From Plasmopara viticola (taxonomy: Eukaryota > Oomycota > Peronosporomycetes > Peronosporales > Peronosporaceae): a DNA stretch of 64,000 bases. Each line of letters begins with the position of its first letter. The stretch's first letter is position 1. The stretch spans positions 1 to 64,000 of the forward strand of contig MBPM02000129.1 of the NCBI GenBank assembly GCA_001695595.3, read 5' to 3'. Both the position numbers and the translations under genes were made by a program. This document shows, piece after piece, positions 33,041 to 43,642 of the stretch. Below the pieces are notes generated by a model. It was given only the letters and a program-made list of their open reading frames with translations. It did not search any database and was not told where the DNA came from.

Positions 33041-34531
33041 TTAAAACGAGGCATTGCCTGGCCAGCGAGGGAACGGGATCACGTCACGAATGTTCTCAAT
33101 GCCCGTCACGTAACGAATGAGGCGCTCAAACCCCAATCCAAAGCCAGCGTGCGGCACTGTACCATACTTGCGTAAGTCGAGGTACCACTTGTAATCCTCC
33201 GGGTTCGCCCCCGACTCTCGAATCCGCGCCTCGAGTACATCCAGACGTTCCTCACGCGCCGATCCGCCGATGATTTCCCCGACATTGGGCACCAAGACAT
33301 CAGCGGCCGCGACTGTCTTCCCATCGTCGTTCAAACGCATGTAAAAGCTTTTAAACTCTTTTGGGTAATCAAAAATCACGACGGGTTTCTTGTACACGGT
33401 TTCCGTCAAGTACCGCTCATGTTCCGACCCAAAATCGGTCCCCCAAACCGGTTTTACCGCAAACCGACCGGCTTGCAAATGCTCGGGTTGCAAGAGCAAC
33501 TCAACTGCATCCGTGTACGAAATGCGCACAAAGGGCGACGTTATTGTCGCGGCCAATCGCTCGAGTAACCCTTTTTCCACATTTTGATTGAAAAAGGCCA
33601 GGTCGTCCGGACAATGATCGAGGGCGTACTGGACGCAAAACTTGAGGTAATCTTCGGCCAAATCCATGTCGTCCTTGAGGTCGGCAAACGCAATTTCCGG
33701 CTCAATCATCCAAAACTCGGCCAAGTGGCGCGACGTGTTGGAATTCTCGGCGCGAAACGTGGGGCCAAACGTGTAGACGTCCGACAAGGCGCAACAATGG
33801 GTCTCGACATTAAGTTGCCCGGACACGCTCAAGTACGATGGCCGGGCAAAAAAGTCGTGCGTGTAATCAATCTTGTGGTGTTCTTTTGCCACGGGCAACT
33901 TGCCATCGGGGTGTTGACTCAACAGTGTCGTGACACTAAACATCTCTCCCGCGCCTTCACAATCCGATTCCGTGATGATGGGTGTGTGGATGTACAGAAA
34001 CCCGCGGTGGTTGAAAAACTCGTGCGTGGCAAACGCCATGGCATTGCGTACACGCATGGCGGCCCCGTGAATGTTGGAACGTGGACGCAAGTGCGCGTGC
34101 GTACGCAAGTGTTCGAGCGTATGGCGTTTTTTGCTCATGGGGTACGTGGCGCTGTCGGGTACGTTGCCATAGACCGTCACTTTTGTCGCCTTCACTTCAA
34201 TCTCTTGGCCTTTCGCAGGTGACTTGGCCACGATGCCCTCGACACTAAAACTGGCCCCGACCCCACCCGACGTCAAAGCGTCCGCAAACCCTTCGGTCTC
34301 CCCCTTTTTAATGACACACTGGACCCCCGCAAAACACGAGCCGTCGTTCAGTTCGAGGAAGGCCAAGGCGCCAGCGCCAGCCTCGCGTAGTGTCTTGGTC
34401 CACCCTTTGACAGTGACTGTCTTTCCTTCGAGTCCTGCACCAGAAGCTAATAATTCTTTGACACGGATACGATTGCGTCGGAAGAGCGTCAACATGGTCG
34501 AGGGCTCAGCGGACGGAACGACAGCGTCCAT
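33041..34531 (-). CDS. Asparaginyl-tRNA synthetase
   Basis: 496 aa without introns. A class IIb aminoacyl-tRNA synthetase that charges tRNA-Asn with asparagine. The N-terminal OB-fold anticodon-binding domain covers about 20-125 (VTVKGWTKTLREAGAGALAF, VEGIVAKSP). The catalytic domain follows with motif 2 FRAENSNTSRHLAEFWMIEPE (about 255-275) and motif 3 GFGLGFERLIRYVTG near the C-terminus, ending in the typical IPFPRWPGNASF. Length and sequence resemble the bacterial-type AsnRS also used in plant and protist organelles and cytosol. No clear mitochondrial presequence is seen, so the location is uncertain. AspRS is less likely because of the AsnRS-type C-terminus. The start is the first Met; Met13 is an alternative. 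It is convergent with the dynein gene. Confidence 0.94.
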   Translation of the reverse strand: MDAVVPSAEPSTMLTLFRRNRIRVKELLASGAGLEGKTVTVKGWTKTLREAGAGALAFLELNDGSCFAGVQCVIKKGETEGFADALTSGGVGASFSVEGIVAKSPAKGQEIEVKATKVTVYGNVPDSATYPMSKKRHTLEHLRTHAHLRPRSNIHGAAMRVRNAMAFATHEFFNHRGFLYIHTPIITESDCEGAGEMFSVTTLLSQHPDGKLPVAKEHHKIDYTHDFFARPSYLSVSGQLNVETHCCALSDVYTFGPTFRAENSNTSRHLAEFWMIEPEIAFADLKDDMDLAEDYLKFCVQYALDHCPDDLAFFNQNVEKGLLERLAATITSPFVRISYTDAVELLLQPEHLQAGRFAVKPVWGTDFGSEHERYLTETVYKKPVVIFDYPKEFKSFYMRLNDDGKTVAAADVLVPNVGEIIGGSAREERLDVLEARIRESGANPEDYKWYLDLRKYGTVPHAGFGLGFERLIRYVTGIENIRDVIPFPRWPGNASF

Positions 34532-35853
34532 AACTTTTATCGGGAGTGGCTCTGAAATGACGTCACTTTACGTCACTTGATTGGATGATATGCATCGTAC
34601 TTAACTTTTGTCAGGCTTGGGATTGGCTGGAATGGAAGTCAAGGGTACTCACTCCTTCGTAGACCCAGCATGTGCCAAGGGTGCCTTACGCGCAGCCAGT
34701 TAAGCATGTGCACGATTTGTAATCTTAAAGCAGGTTTCGAGGTAGCATTCCTGACTGAGGACTGCAGAAGAGAGGTAATACTCTGACGAGTGATGTCATT
34801 TTTGGTACTTGTATGTTTAAAAAGATACCCGAGTTTGTGAACGTTCTTTTCAACGCATATGTATCAATGGAGTGGCTTGCCGTATGTCTGGCGATGCAGA
34901 TGAAATTGTCTGAAACAAGCTGGAGTGATTGAAGCCGAGATCCAACTTATTTGTCGAATCCTGTAATCCTTTCTTGAATACCAATACTTGTCTTGCACTA
35001 AAAATTACATTAGCTTGACATGATTGGGTTGCAATGAAAAACACCATGAAGGCATTCACTTTTACAATGGCTCGTTATAATGCCAAACGGTGAATATTGA
35101 TGAGACTGTTTACTGGATAATGATCGTGCCGTCGCTAGCTACAATGGGGATCTTGCACGGTCCTTCAGTAGGCAACTTTGAAGGATGATAACTTGGCGGC
35201 ACTAGCTTTTCAGCTACCCGCAGTTACCAATTATCTGAACCAATGATTCCTCTCGTCATGAGTGTTAATGCTGTTCAGACAATGAGCGCATCAGAAGGCT
35301 AAAACCCTTCTGTGTCTCAATCCAGTTCATGTACTCGATAACGTTTAAACAACATAGCATTTGGTTGTCCTTGGTAGATAGCACAAGGTTTTAAATCTTA
35401 AAATTGCGCTCAAGTCGGCTGTTGTTTCTGCAAGCATTGTTGTGGGGCGCTTTCTTCGGCTTTAGTTCCTCAGTGTGCTTCCGCTTCGTGTTTACCACCA
35501 TTTTGCGTCCGGATACGAATTGTGCAGGCATGTTGGTAGAGACAGTGGCTCGAATAGCAAACACCATGCTTAGCAATATGTGTTTTCTTTAATAGGAAGT
35601 GAAGGCTAAACTTAGGGTGAGGCTAAGACAAACTTAGGGTGAGGCTAAGACAATTATCATATTAAGTATTAAGTGAAAACTCATCGAGGTAGTGCGTAAA
35701 ATATGTGGCCGTCGATAGGGAAGCAAAGCAAAGATCAAATTCTCGGCAAGATAAAAACAAAATTAAGGCCGTCTAAACTTAGCTATATGTGAAGAGTCAC
35801 GAGTATGCGGTGGAAGCATGAACCTCACAAGGTAGTGATGCTTTGGATGTATG
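34532..35853. other. Intergenic region
   Basis: No gene recognised; only frames of about 60-70 codons without domains. It contains the AsnRS promoter side (from 34,532) and a short 22-bp direct repeat at 35,609-35,652. Confidence 0.5.
35609..35652 (+). repeat. 22-bp tandem duplication
   Basis: AACTTAGGGTGAGGCTAAGA plus CA occurs twice back to back. The TTAGGG in it is part of the duplication and not a telomere tract. Confidence 0.9.
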
Positions 35854-36417
35854 TCAAACGTCGGGTGGATGATGCCACGTTTGCAAATTCTGGAGTATTC
35901 CTAGTACCTTTGGGAAAGAGTGAGCGAAGTAATTGTCCATCAATTCCAAAATTTGGTCGTTTTGGTCATGCACAACGGTGTCAATATTCTTTAAGGGATA
36001 GTGTAAAGATGCTTTAACACCACCAAAAATCAGCGACAATGTATCACGCTCGGTAAGTTGTGCTTTATATGATATTCTGCTCTCTTCAACTGCAGCAATT
36101 TGCCGACACACACAACGAGCGTTTACGGTATAAAGTACTGAATCAATGCCATAATCGATTGAATGAGTAGCAGCATTTATTTTCACAAAAAAGTCTTCAG
36201 TGCGCAGCCACCAATATCGTCGCCAGCACAAACCTAGACAGCTGTTCGGCGTTGCGCCTTTTTTATCACTGACACAGCCAGCATCTTGCTGAGGGCAACG
36301 AATGCATAGCTCAACGTCAAATATTAAGCACCTCGGTGGATTTGCTTGCCAACAGAAATAGTTTGCAGCCAGTGGCTCTAGCTTTATTTTTGAAACAATA
36401 GCCATCCTGTCTACCAC
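35854..36417 (-). CDS. Unassigned ORF, 187 aa
   Basis: The longest open frame in this gene-poor stretch. It is rich in Cys and Trp in its first half (PPRCLIFDVELCIRCPQQ, GLCWRRYWWLRTEDFF) and more ordinary in the second (QLTERDTLSLIFGGVKASLH). An overlapping 78-codon frame on the same strand (36,317-36,553) may belong to the same decayed gene. No domain, signal peptide or membrane segment is recognised. It could be a lineage-specific gene, a transposon remnant or chance. Confidence 0.3.
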   Translation of the reverse strand: MVDRMAIVSKIKLEPLAANYFCWQANPPRCLIFDVELCIRCPQQDAGCVSDKKGATPNSCLGLCWRRYWWLRTEDFFVKINAATHSIDYGIDSVLYTVNARCVCRQIAAVEESRISYKAQLTERDTLSLIFGGVKASLHYPLKNIDTVVHDQNDQILELMDNYFAHSFPKVLGILQNLQTWHHPPDV

Positions 36418-38966
36418 ATTTCAGGGGCAACTTATTCAACGACAAGTTTTTTTGGTCGGACTTAGCATTTGAGAATGACAAGGTCTTAGGGTCAGTGTGT
36501 ACGATGATTAAATGCCTTAAAAGAATATTGCAAAATCTACATAAAAGCTCCACCAGGGCTCCACCAGGAAGAAAAGCTCCAATTTTACCTCAACATCATT
36601 TTGTTAAATGACAGTCTCATTTTGGAAGAAGAGCGCAGCTAGAAAGCTTTGCTGGCACCTCACGGTCTCTGGCTGATAAACATTGGCGTCGGTAAAGACG
36701 TCAAGCTACTTTACCAAATAGTCGACGAGATTAGTAGACGGTGCCGTAAACGATACAGACCGAATACTTTCAGCTTTGTTAGGAGAACACAATAATCAGA
36801 ATTTTAACTTCAATAACATGCTCTAGCGATCAGTCAAAGATGAACGACCATGTACTTAGTGTCAATGTATGGTTTTCATTCGGACAAACCAATTGCAATA
36901 CCTTCTCTCCGCTTACGTTAAAAGATAGCTAATTGTCTTCATTATCTATGCACTTTTACGCTGAGTGGGGCTCTACAAATTATTCGCCCTTTAACTTTTA
37001 AAGTATATTGGCATCGATGACTGTCTTGTTGCAAGAGCCTTAGGATATCGATAGCTATAGCAGCTTTTAGGATTAAAGCCGTTTTTTGCATATTAGCTTG
37101 TTATAATTTCTTGCATATCGACGATCGATTTACTACTTAAGGCGCGTTCTTGTACGGACAAACAAATTTGCAAAGAAATTAATTCGCTTCGAAGACCGAA
37201 ATTAACAAAGTAGACATTTATAGGTCATTACCAATGACAATTCCTTACAACAAGAAAAAAATGTACGTTATTACATTATTGGTTTTAACAAGCACACCGG
37301 TAATCAGTTGTCCAGCAAAATGCCGATTAAAAAAATCTGCGCTGTCAAGGGTATGAGAAAAGGAGGACAGCGCGACCACGTAATTCGGCAGTAGTTGACT
37401 AGACCAATGAAATGTCAAAAGTCACGTTGTTTCTATAGCGGCGCAATGCAAAAGTTTGCTGCAATTTTGCCCGGAAGTAGTTAGACGCCCTCACGGGTGA
37501 GATGGTTGTCGAGGTACTTTGTCTCGTGAGCCTTATTATCGTGCTGGCCATCATTTAGCTAGTGCAACATTGCTCAAGAATGACGCAGGAATGCTTGAGA
37601 CGTTTGGCGATGAAGAAGTCACGAGGAAATGATCGTTACTCAAGTTAAGGCAGACACTTGACTGATCTTCGAGCATGAGTTGCATGCGACGTTAGGATCA
37701 CCAGGAGCAGTACATACCCCATCAACAGTCAAGTATACGAAAATACCTCCACATTAAGACAAAAAGACCATTTTTGGAACATCTCTTATTCAGCACGATA
37801 AAGTAAAACTTTGTGGTGATACTTTAGAGGTGACAAAAAGCATTGAAATGGGCAAAGTTCTACACATCTGTGACGTGGGAATGCTATTTGCTCATCTGAT
37901 GAATAAATTCGACTCATTTTGGAGATGTCTAAGCTTCGGCAAGTTGTATGGCAAGCGCAAATATCGAAGCTCCAAGCGAGGAAAGGGTTTACTTCCATCA
38001 TACCCTAGCATGCGACCAAGAGACTACCAATTCCCAACAAAGCGTCCGAATATCACATCTCAATGATCATCAAGCAATTTCGTCGGAGCTGACCCGGCGG
38101 CTCTCGCAAGCTTGGAGAAGCAGAATGACCGCACATTTTAACAAGAATCTATAAAAGTGCTTCTGATTCACAACACAGTTAAAATAAAGTATCAGCTGTC
38201 ATTAGAAGTCGCGGGATACCAAAAAGACTGTTCTCACCGTGGCCTTACGTCTTCTTTATTAAAATTTGCAATGTTTGCGCTACTAAATGCACGTGCTCAA
38301 AGTTACTTTCGGGATCGGCCCTGGCAATCAAGCTGTATCCTCATTGAGATGAGTGCAAGCCTTTGTAGCCATTAGATGGCATACGACGGCAGACATCATC
38401 AACCTTCCCAAAAGGCAATGTCAACGCACCCGACAATTATAGGAAGTCAACCTTGAAGATATGATGATTTTTAGGGCCTCGACTTCATACAATATATTAT
38501 AACCCTTCGTAGCAAGCTCCTCGATCACTAATGGCTACATAGCGGCTAGAAGTGCCCATGAAATTGACATATTAGCTATACAGCGAAAAGATTGTATATG
38601 TGAGGCTATCCACTTTGAGCGGACGAGACTCAAGCTCAAAAGACTTCCCAACGCAGTCTGGATGTCTTGCGATGGAGCACGCGGCAGTATAATCGACTGT
38701 CAATCTTATCGATTGCAAGATCAACAAAGCCTGACTTCCTTTTTGACTTATTTCATCTTGTCTATAGATACAAAGTTACACTTACGTGCTGTGAAATTTC
38801 TGAGTATTTAGCCGTTTCCTTTCTGCAAAGTTTTCTTCTATGTCTGTCAAGTGCCCTTTTAAATACGCTCAGCTGATAAATGCTTTCGCAAATGAACTTG
38901 GCTCTAGATTATAGATCAGATATGAAAAGAATTCCAAGCATCTCTCAATTAATTTGCGCTCAGCCA
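36418..38966. other. AT-rich intergenic region
   Basis: Only short frames without recognisable domains on either strand. A small direct repeat CTCCACCAGG occurs twice at 36,548-36,570. No LTR, tRNA or known coding remnant was identified. Confidence 0.5.
38962..38966 (+). repeat. Target-site duplication AGCCA, left
   Basis: AGCCA lies directly before the 5' LTR of Copia-3 and is repeated at 41,325-41,329 directly after the 3' LTR. Five bp is the usual length for Copia insertions. Confidence 0.85.
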
Positions 38967-39200
38967 TGATGGAATACACCGCTGAATGTGCGTAAATGAC
39001 GTCACAACTCTTACGGTAATGATTTCAGTCACTGTCATGATTACGGGTACTGATTACGGACATGATGGAAGTCGCTAATTGGTCTAGATAAATATGGGTG
39101 CTTGTAGAAGCTTCTAGAGTGATCTAAACGGAGATGTAGCACTGGGCAGCGAACTAAGAGCCTAAATATATTCACTTCGGATCTTACCAACAAACCAACA
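38967..39200 (+). repeat. Copia-3 5' LTR
   Basis: Starts TGATGGAATACACCGCTG and ends AACCAACA, then GATTAACAGCC, the position of the primer-binding site in the related elements. Contains the palindrome TGACGTCA near 38,998. Confidence 0.9.
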
Positions 39201-39251
39201 GATTAACAGCCACACCAAGAAATCTACCCAGCACGCTCTGCCCTCACAGCT

Positions 39252-39930
39252 ATGACGTCCAAATAAACCTCTGGAAATTTTTTCCACTGGGAGTTTAACA
39301 TGTACATGACGCTGGCGCAAAGGGGATTGTCGGCGCACTCTCAAATCATCAAGAGGAAAGAGGAGATGACGAAAAATTGACTGTACAACGACGCCAACCA
39401 TCGCCCACGGTATCGAGCTTCAGCACCAGACCAAGGGTCGGTCTGCATCGATGGCTATGCACGCTTGAAGCATTACACGAAAGTTTTACAATCGTACCGC
39501 GCTTCACAATCGTGTCAAGATGATGCGCCGCCTGCATGAAATCAAGATGGAGAGTGGCTCGACTATGTCCAAGCATCTGGATGCGTTTGACAAACTTGTT
39601 GTCGGACTGCAGTCGCTTGGAGAGCCTGTTGACGAATCATGACAGCTAGTGGGACTGCTGAGCAGCCTCACGACAGAGTATGAGCTGATCGTGTTGATTG
39701 TGGAAAATGCGAAGGACATCACGCTAATCGAGATCAAGGAAAGGCTGTTGGAGGAGCATACGCGGTTGCAACAGAAGGGGACGACGGAGAAAACGTTTCC
39801 TCTTCATAGAAGCGGTGAGCAGTCTAAACGCAATCGTGGAGTTGGACGAAAGATTACGGTTCAAGAAAGAGAAAAGGTGGCTTAAAGGAAAAGTGCTTTG
39901 AGTAATTAAGTTGAACACATGAAGCAAAAC
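39252..39930 (+). pseudogene. Copia-3 Gag remnant
   Basis: ATGACGTCCAAATAA stops after four codons, but Gag-like sequence follows in shifting frames: FHWEFNM, then GQALHNRVKM-type sequence and a frame at 39,649-39,885 with LLSSLTTEYELIVLIVENAKDITLIEIKERLL, matching the Gags of Copia-1 and -4 (last motif shown in part: NAKDITLIEIKERLL). The zinc knuckle near 39,900 is damaged. Confidence 0.75.
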
Positions 39931-39989
39931 TGCCCAGGCGAAAGCAATGTATTGATGAAGATTCTGTATTCGCGGTTGGCGAAAATTAT

Positions 39990-41058
39990 TTTGATGAATG
40001 GATGATCGATAGTGGTGCGACATCGCATATAACATCATACCGTTAAGACCTATTTGATCTGGTCGATACGATATTAGGCATCAATGTGACCATTGCAGAC
40101 GGCAAGGGATTGCGTGTTCTTGGTAAAGGAACTGTTAAGCTGACTGGGATACACGGTATGCACAATAGGATGCTAGATATTATGCACATTACAGACTCGA
40201 AAGTCGGCTGCTTTCGGTTGAAAAACTCTCAAAACTTGGTCTACGTGTGAAGTTTCAACAATTTACATGCGTTCTCTGGGGCAAAAATAAGGCTTCATCT
40301 CTGGGCAAAAGGTCGGCAAAGCTTTCGTCGTTGATTGCAAGCTTGGAGAAGCGCGTTTTGTGGAGTTCACCAGTGCTGACAATTAGAGGAAGGTGCGGCA
40401 CGGGCGCATGTGGCACACAAGCGAGAGCGTTATGGCCAAAACTCAGCTTGTCACGCATGGTATGCCAGCTTTACGCCGTGGCAAGATTTCTCGATAATGC
40501 TGGAATACAGCATTGACGGGCCGCGATTCGTGTGCTAGATACTTAAGCCAACGCGCCTGCATGGAATTGTATAAGAAGGAGGGACCAGCAGCATTATGGT
40601 TAGAGCATTCGCGGACGCAGACTGGGAAAGATTATCGACGACCGGCGATCTGTATGTGGCGTGATTGTTTAATCAGTAATGGATCGGTGATGTTCAAGTC
40701 GAATTTTTAGAGAACGGTGGAACTGAGTTCAGCAGAAGCCGAGTATATGGCACAAAGCCTGTGCACCCATGATGTTCTGTGGACGCGCGCGATGTTGAAG
40801 GACATGGGCAAAAACAAGAATCATGCAACGCAAGTCTGGAAGGACAACCAAGGGGCAATAGCACTAGCCCAGAATGCGGGATCTCATGCTAGAAGTAAGC
40901 ATGTCGATATCAAGCACGAGAAAATGTTGACTACAGAACGATCCAAATCGACTACGTCGACACAAAGCATCAGCTCGCGGACACGCTTATCAAGGCTCTC
41001 GGGACTAAGACGCTCAATTTTTTTCGCGAAAAGACAGGCATCAAGATGCAAGAATTAG
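39990..41058 (+). pseudogene. Copia-3 Pol remnant: protease, pre-integrase, then RNase H
   Basis: Protease WMIDSGATSHI is at about 39,998-40,030. Damaged pre-integrase sequence runs to about 40,480. Then, with no integrase or reverse transcriptase core between, comes RNase H sequence: DNAGIQH at about 40,495-40,515, FADADW near 40,610, and the open frame 40,717-41,058 with ELSSAEAEYMAQSL, DNQGAIALAQNAG and KHVDIKH. Confidence 0.8.
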
Positions 41059-41088
41059 AGCAAAGTCGACATTAGCGGTGAGTGGGAG

Positions 41089-41324
41089 AGTTAGGATACA
41101 CCGCTGAATGTGCGTGGATGACGTCACAACTATTACGATAATGTATGCAGTTACTGTCATGGTTACGGATATTGATTACGGACATGATGGTAGTCGCTAA
41201 TTGGTCTAGATAAATTTGGGTGCTTGTAGAAGCTTCTTGAATGATCAAGACGGATAGGCTTAGATGTAGCCCAGAGTAGAAGGACCTAAATACAATCAAT
41301 TCGCTTTTTACCAACAAACCAACA
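41089..41324 (+). repeat. Copia-3 3' LTR
   Basis: Follows GGTGAGTGGGAG (polypurine tract). The terminal TG has become AG. It otherwise aligns with the 5' LTR throughout, including TGACGTCA, AGATAAAT(A/T)(T/G)GGGTGCTTG and the terminal CAACAAACCAACA, with perhaps 10-15% divergence by eye. Confidence 0.9.
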
Positions 41325-42505
41325 AGCCATTAGCGGGATACGTACAAAAGTAATAGTGTCTGCCGATGCGTCTGCCGTGATTGAGTGTGCACACTAAATC
41401 ATTGTAAGCTTGTCGACATACTGATTCGAAATCTCTGTCAAAATACTGCGCGGTGTGTTGCTTAGCTTAGCTTTTTTATGTCTGACCACCCACTTACAGA
41501 ATATCCTGGTGCTGGCGAACTTTAACTGCGCTGCGATTAAAGTTATCTGGTACCATCGTGTTTGGAAGGTCATAGTGTTCGATACCGTATTTATAAACAG
41601 CCTTTCTTTCTTGTTGCCTGTCATACTAGTGGGAACAAGTTTATACTTTACCATTCTACTTAGGCAGCCCCTATGAACGCCGCAAGGCCTATTTGCTTGT
41701 GCGCAAGGGACCATCAACGTCCAATCCTTTTGCTCTAAGGGCCCCTTTTGACGCATTGTGTTCATCCAGATGTACACCAATCATAGGCTTCTATCGTCAT
41801 AGCAATGACTGAGATGGAATTTCTTGGGGTTTCACCCAGCAATAGATCGTGTGTCACTCACTCATAGCGATGCAATTACAGTAGGTCGAGGCGTTAATCA
41901 CTTGACACTGTCATTTTTGCTAGCAATAAGAATTTTCAATAAGGCCTATAAGCCGGCATCAGTTTTGTACGCCTGCCAATCAAAGTGATTTGGGTCCGGT
42001 TGATCTTGGCAATGTCAAAGACTGGTCTGTTAAATATCTCACCAGGTTAGCAAATAACACAATTATCTCACGGACGTATAAGGGCTTCGTCTATTCAAAT
42101 GAATTTAAGGACAATAACGTGGTCCCCAGAAACAACGTGGTAGCGAATGGCCAAGGAAGCCAGCAATAGTATTTTAAGACTTAGTTAGCGTAAGCTCTCA
42201 TTATCTCTAGACGCCGAATACAAATCCTGAGCGGGATTTTGCGTGACGCTTAAAGCTCGCACATGACCACTGTAAAGCCTCACCGGACCAGTGGCTCTTG
42301 CTGAAATAGTAACTCCTGCGCGAAGAGTGGCTTCTTAAACGTCTTACGCATACATTTCGTCGCCGACCATCAGTCTAGCATGTGCACACCACGTCACAGA
42401 TAAGTGCGTCCTAAATTTTAGGTCCCAAAACCCTGTTTTATCCTATTCTTAATCACGCGCTCTAAATACTTAAGTCACTCGAAGACCAGCAACATATGCA
42501 CAAGA
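41325..42505. other. Intergenic region upstream of ALG14
   Basis: A 128-codon frame on the minus strand (41,394-41,780) has no recognisable domain. The rest has only short frames. The last few hundred bases should contain the ALG14 promoter. Confidence 0.5.
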
Positions 42506-43327
42506 ATGGAGCTCTTGGGAACGTTCATCCACGTCGTTTATGGGCTCCTTGTGGTAGCAGCGCTCCTGTCCTTACGGCTCTGGCACGTCGTTATCCCTCA
42601 ACGAGTCAAAGTCCCGGTCTCTAGCTACTTAAACCCTTCCTTTCACCACCAAAATGCACTCCATAGCAAGAAACACGAGCAGATCCGCGTCATGGCAGTG
42701 CTAGGATCGGGTGGCCACACCACCGAGTTGCTGAGACTCATGAAGCGCCTCAAGCGAGAGATCTACACCCCCATCACCTTTGTAGTCGCCGAGACGGACA
42801 CTACTAGCGAGAGCAAGACGACATTGGACTGGAAACCGTCGAAAAGCGACTCTTTCGCCGTCATCCCACGCAGTCGAGAGGTACGTTCTTGATCAATATA
42901 TTGCAATGATTGCATTGCTTATTGTTGTATTGGTCTCAATTAGGTAGGACAGGCGTGGGTGTCGTCTGTGTGGACTACGCTGCACTCGCTGTACTATTGT
43001 CTAGGACTCGTTTACACGCGACGTCCTCACTTAGTTCTTTGCAATGGACCCGGTACGTTCTTCGCATTCAGAGAATCGCGACTCTTGTTCATCTCATTGT
43101 ACCTGGTTTTAGGTACTTGCATCCCGATTTGTGCGGCGGTATTGTTATTCCGCGTCTTGGGAATCTACATGGACTCGAAAGTCATCTTTTGCGAGAGTTT
43201 CGCTCGCGTGCACCATTTATCCCTGACTGGCAAGTTATTATACTACGTGGCCGACGAGTTTGTCGTCCAGTGGCCGCAACTGCGGGTCAAGTACCCGCGT
43301 ACCAAGCACCTCGGGGTCATTTGCTAA
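42506..43327 (+). CDS. ALG14: ALG14, UDP-GlcNAc transferase membrane subunit (three exons)
   Basis: Exons 42506-42880, 42944-43052 and 43113-43327 (introns of 63 and 60 bp, GTACGTTC...TTAG) give 232 aa. ALG14 anchors the catalytic subunit ALG13 to the ER membrane. Together they add the second GlcNAc to dolichol-linked oligosaccharide for N-glycosylation. An N-terminal membrane helix (about 8-30, VVYGLLVVAALLSLRLW) is followed by the glycine-rich AVLGSGGHTTELLRLMKRL. Other family marks are IPRSRE|VGQAW across splice 1, LVLCNGPG|TCIPIC across splice 2, and VIFCESFARVHHLSLTGKLL and FVVQWPQL towards the end. Both junctions rebuild conserved motifs. Intron 2 is in frame and stop-free. Confidence 0.95.
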
Positions 43328-43642
43328 GAGACAATAATATATTGAAGTTGTACCATGTACCACGAGAATCATTGGCGCTTAAAGCACTGAGTTTCGTTAA
43401 TTACCTCACGTCGAACTACTCTCATTGCGAGCTCGTTGTTCGTCCCGTATCTCGTCTTTCAATGCACACATCCCTTCGCATCAACGCTCCTACCAGTGCG
43501 GCAATGAGCACCTCGTCCACTAGTGCCGGTACCCCGGGTGGAAAAGTGCCCTGTTCCACTGTCGAACGGGTACCTGTACCAGCCTTATTGTACCCTCGAC
43601 GCTCGGCATAACTCATCTCTACTTGCTGTGTATGCGACATAG

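Larger units (their letters stand above)
38967..41324 (+). mobile_element. Copia-3, internally deleted Copia element with intact ends
   Basis: LTRs at 38,967-39,200 (234 bp) and 41,089-41,324 (236 bp) are flanked by the 5-bp duplication AGCCA. The total length is only 2.36 kb, against about 4.4 kb for Copia-1 and -4. Gag, protease and pre-integrase remnants run directly into RNase H remnants near 40,480, so integrase and most of reverse transcriptase are missing. It is related to Copia-1 and -4 in its coding remnants and in the LTR start (ACACCGCTGAATG), but its LTR is about 90 bp longer. Confidence 0.93.

Noticed and set aside
33584..34222. 212-codon frame antisense to AsnRS
   Set aside because: Shadow of the AsnRS gene; no domain of its own.
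35609..35652. TTAGGG within a duplicated 22-mer, telomere-like
   Set aside because: Only two occurrences, explained by the duplication; not an interstitial telomere tract.
42910..43611. 233-codon plus-strand frame over ALG14
   Set aside because: It is a shifted frame over ALG14 exons 2-3 and intron sequence; the spliced ALG14 frame matches the family across both junctions.
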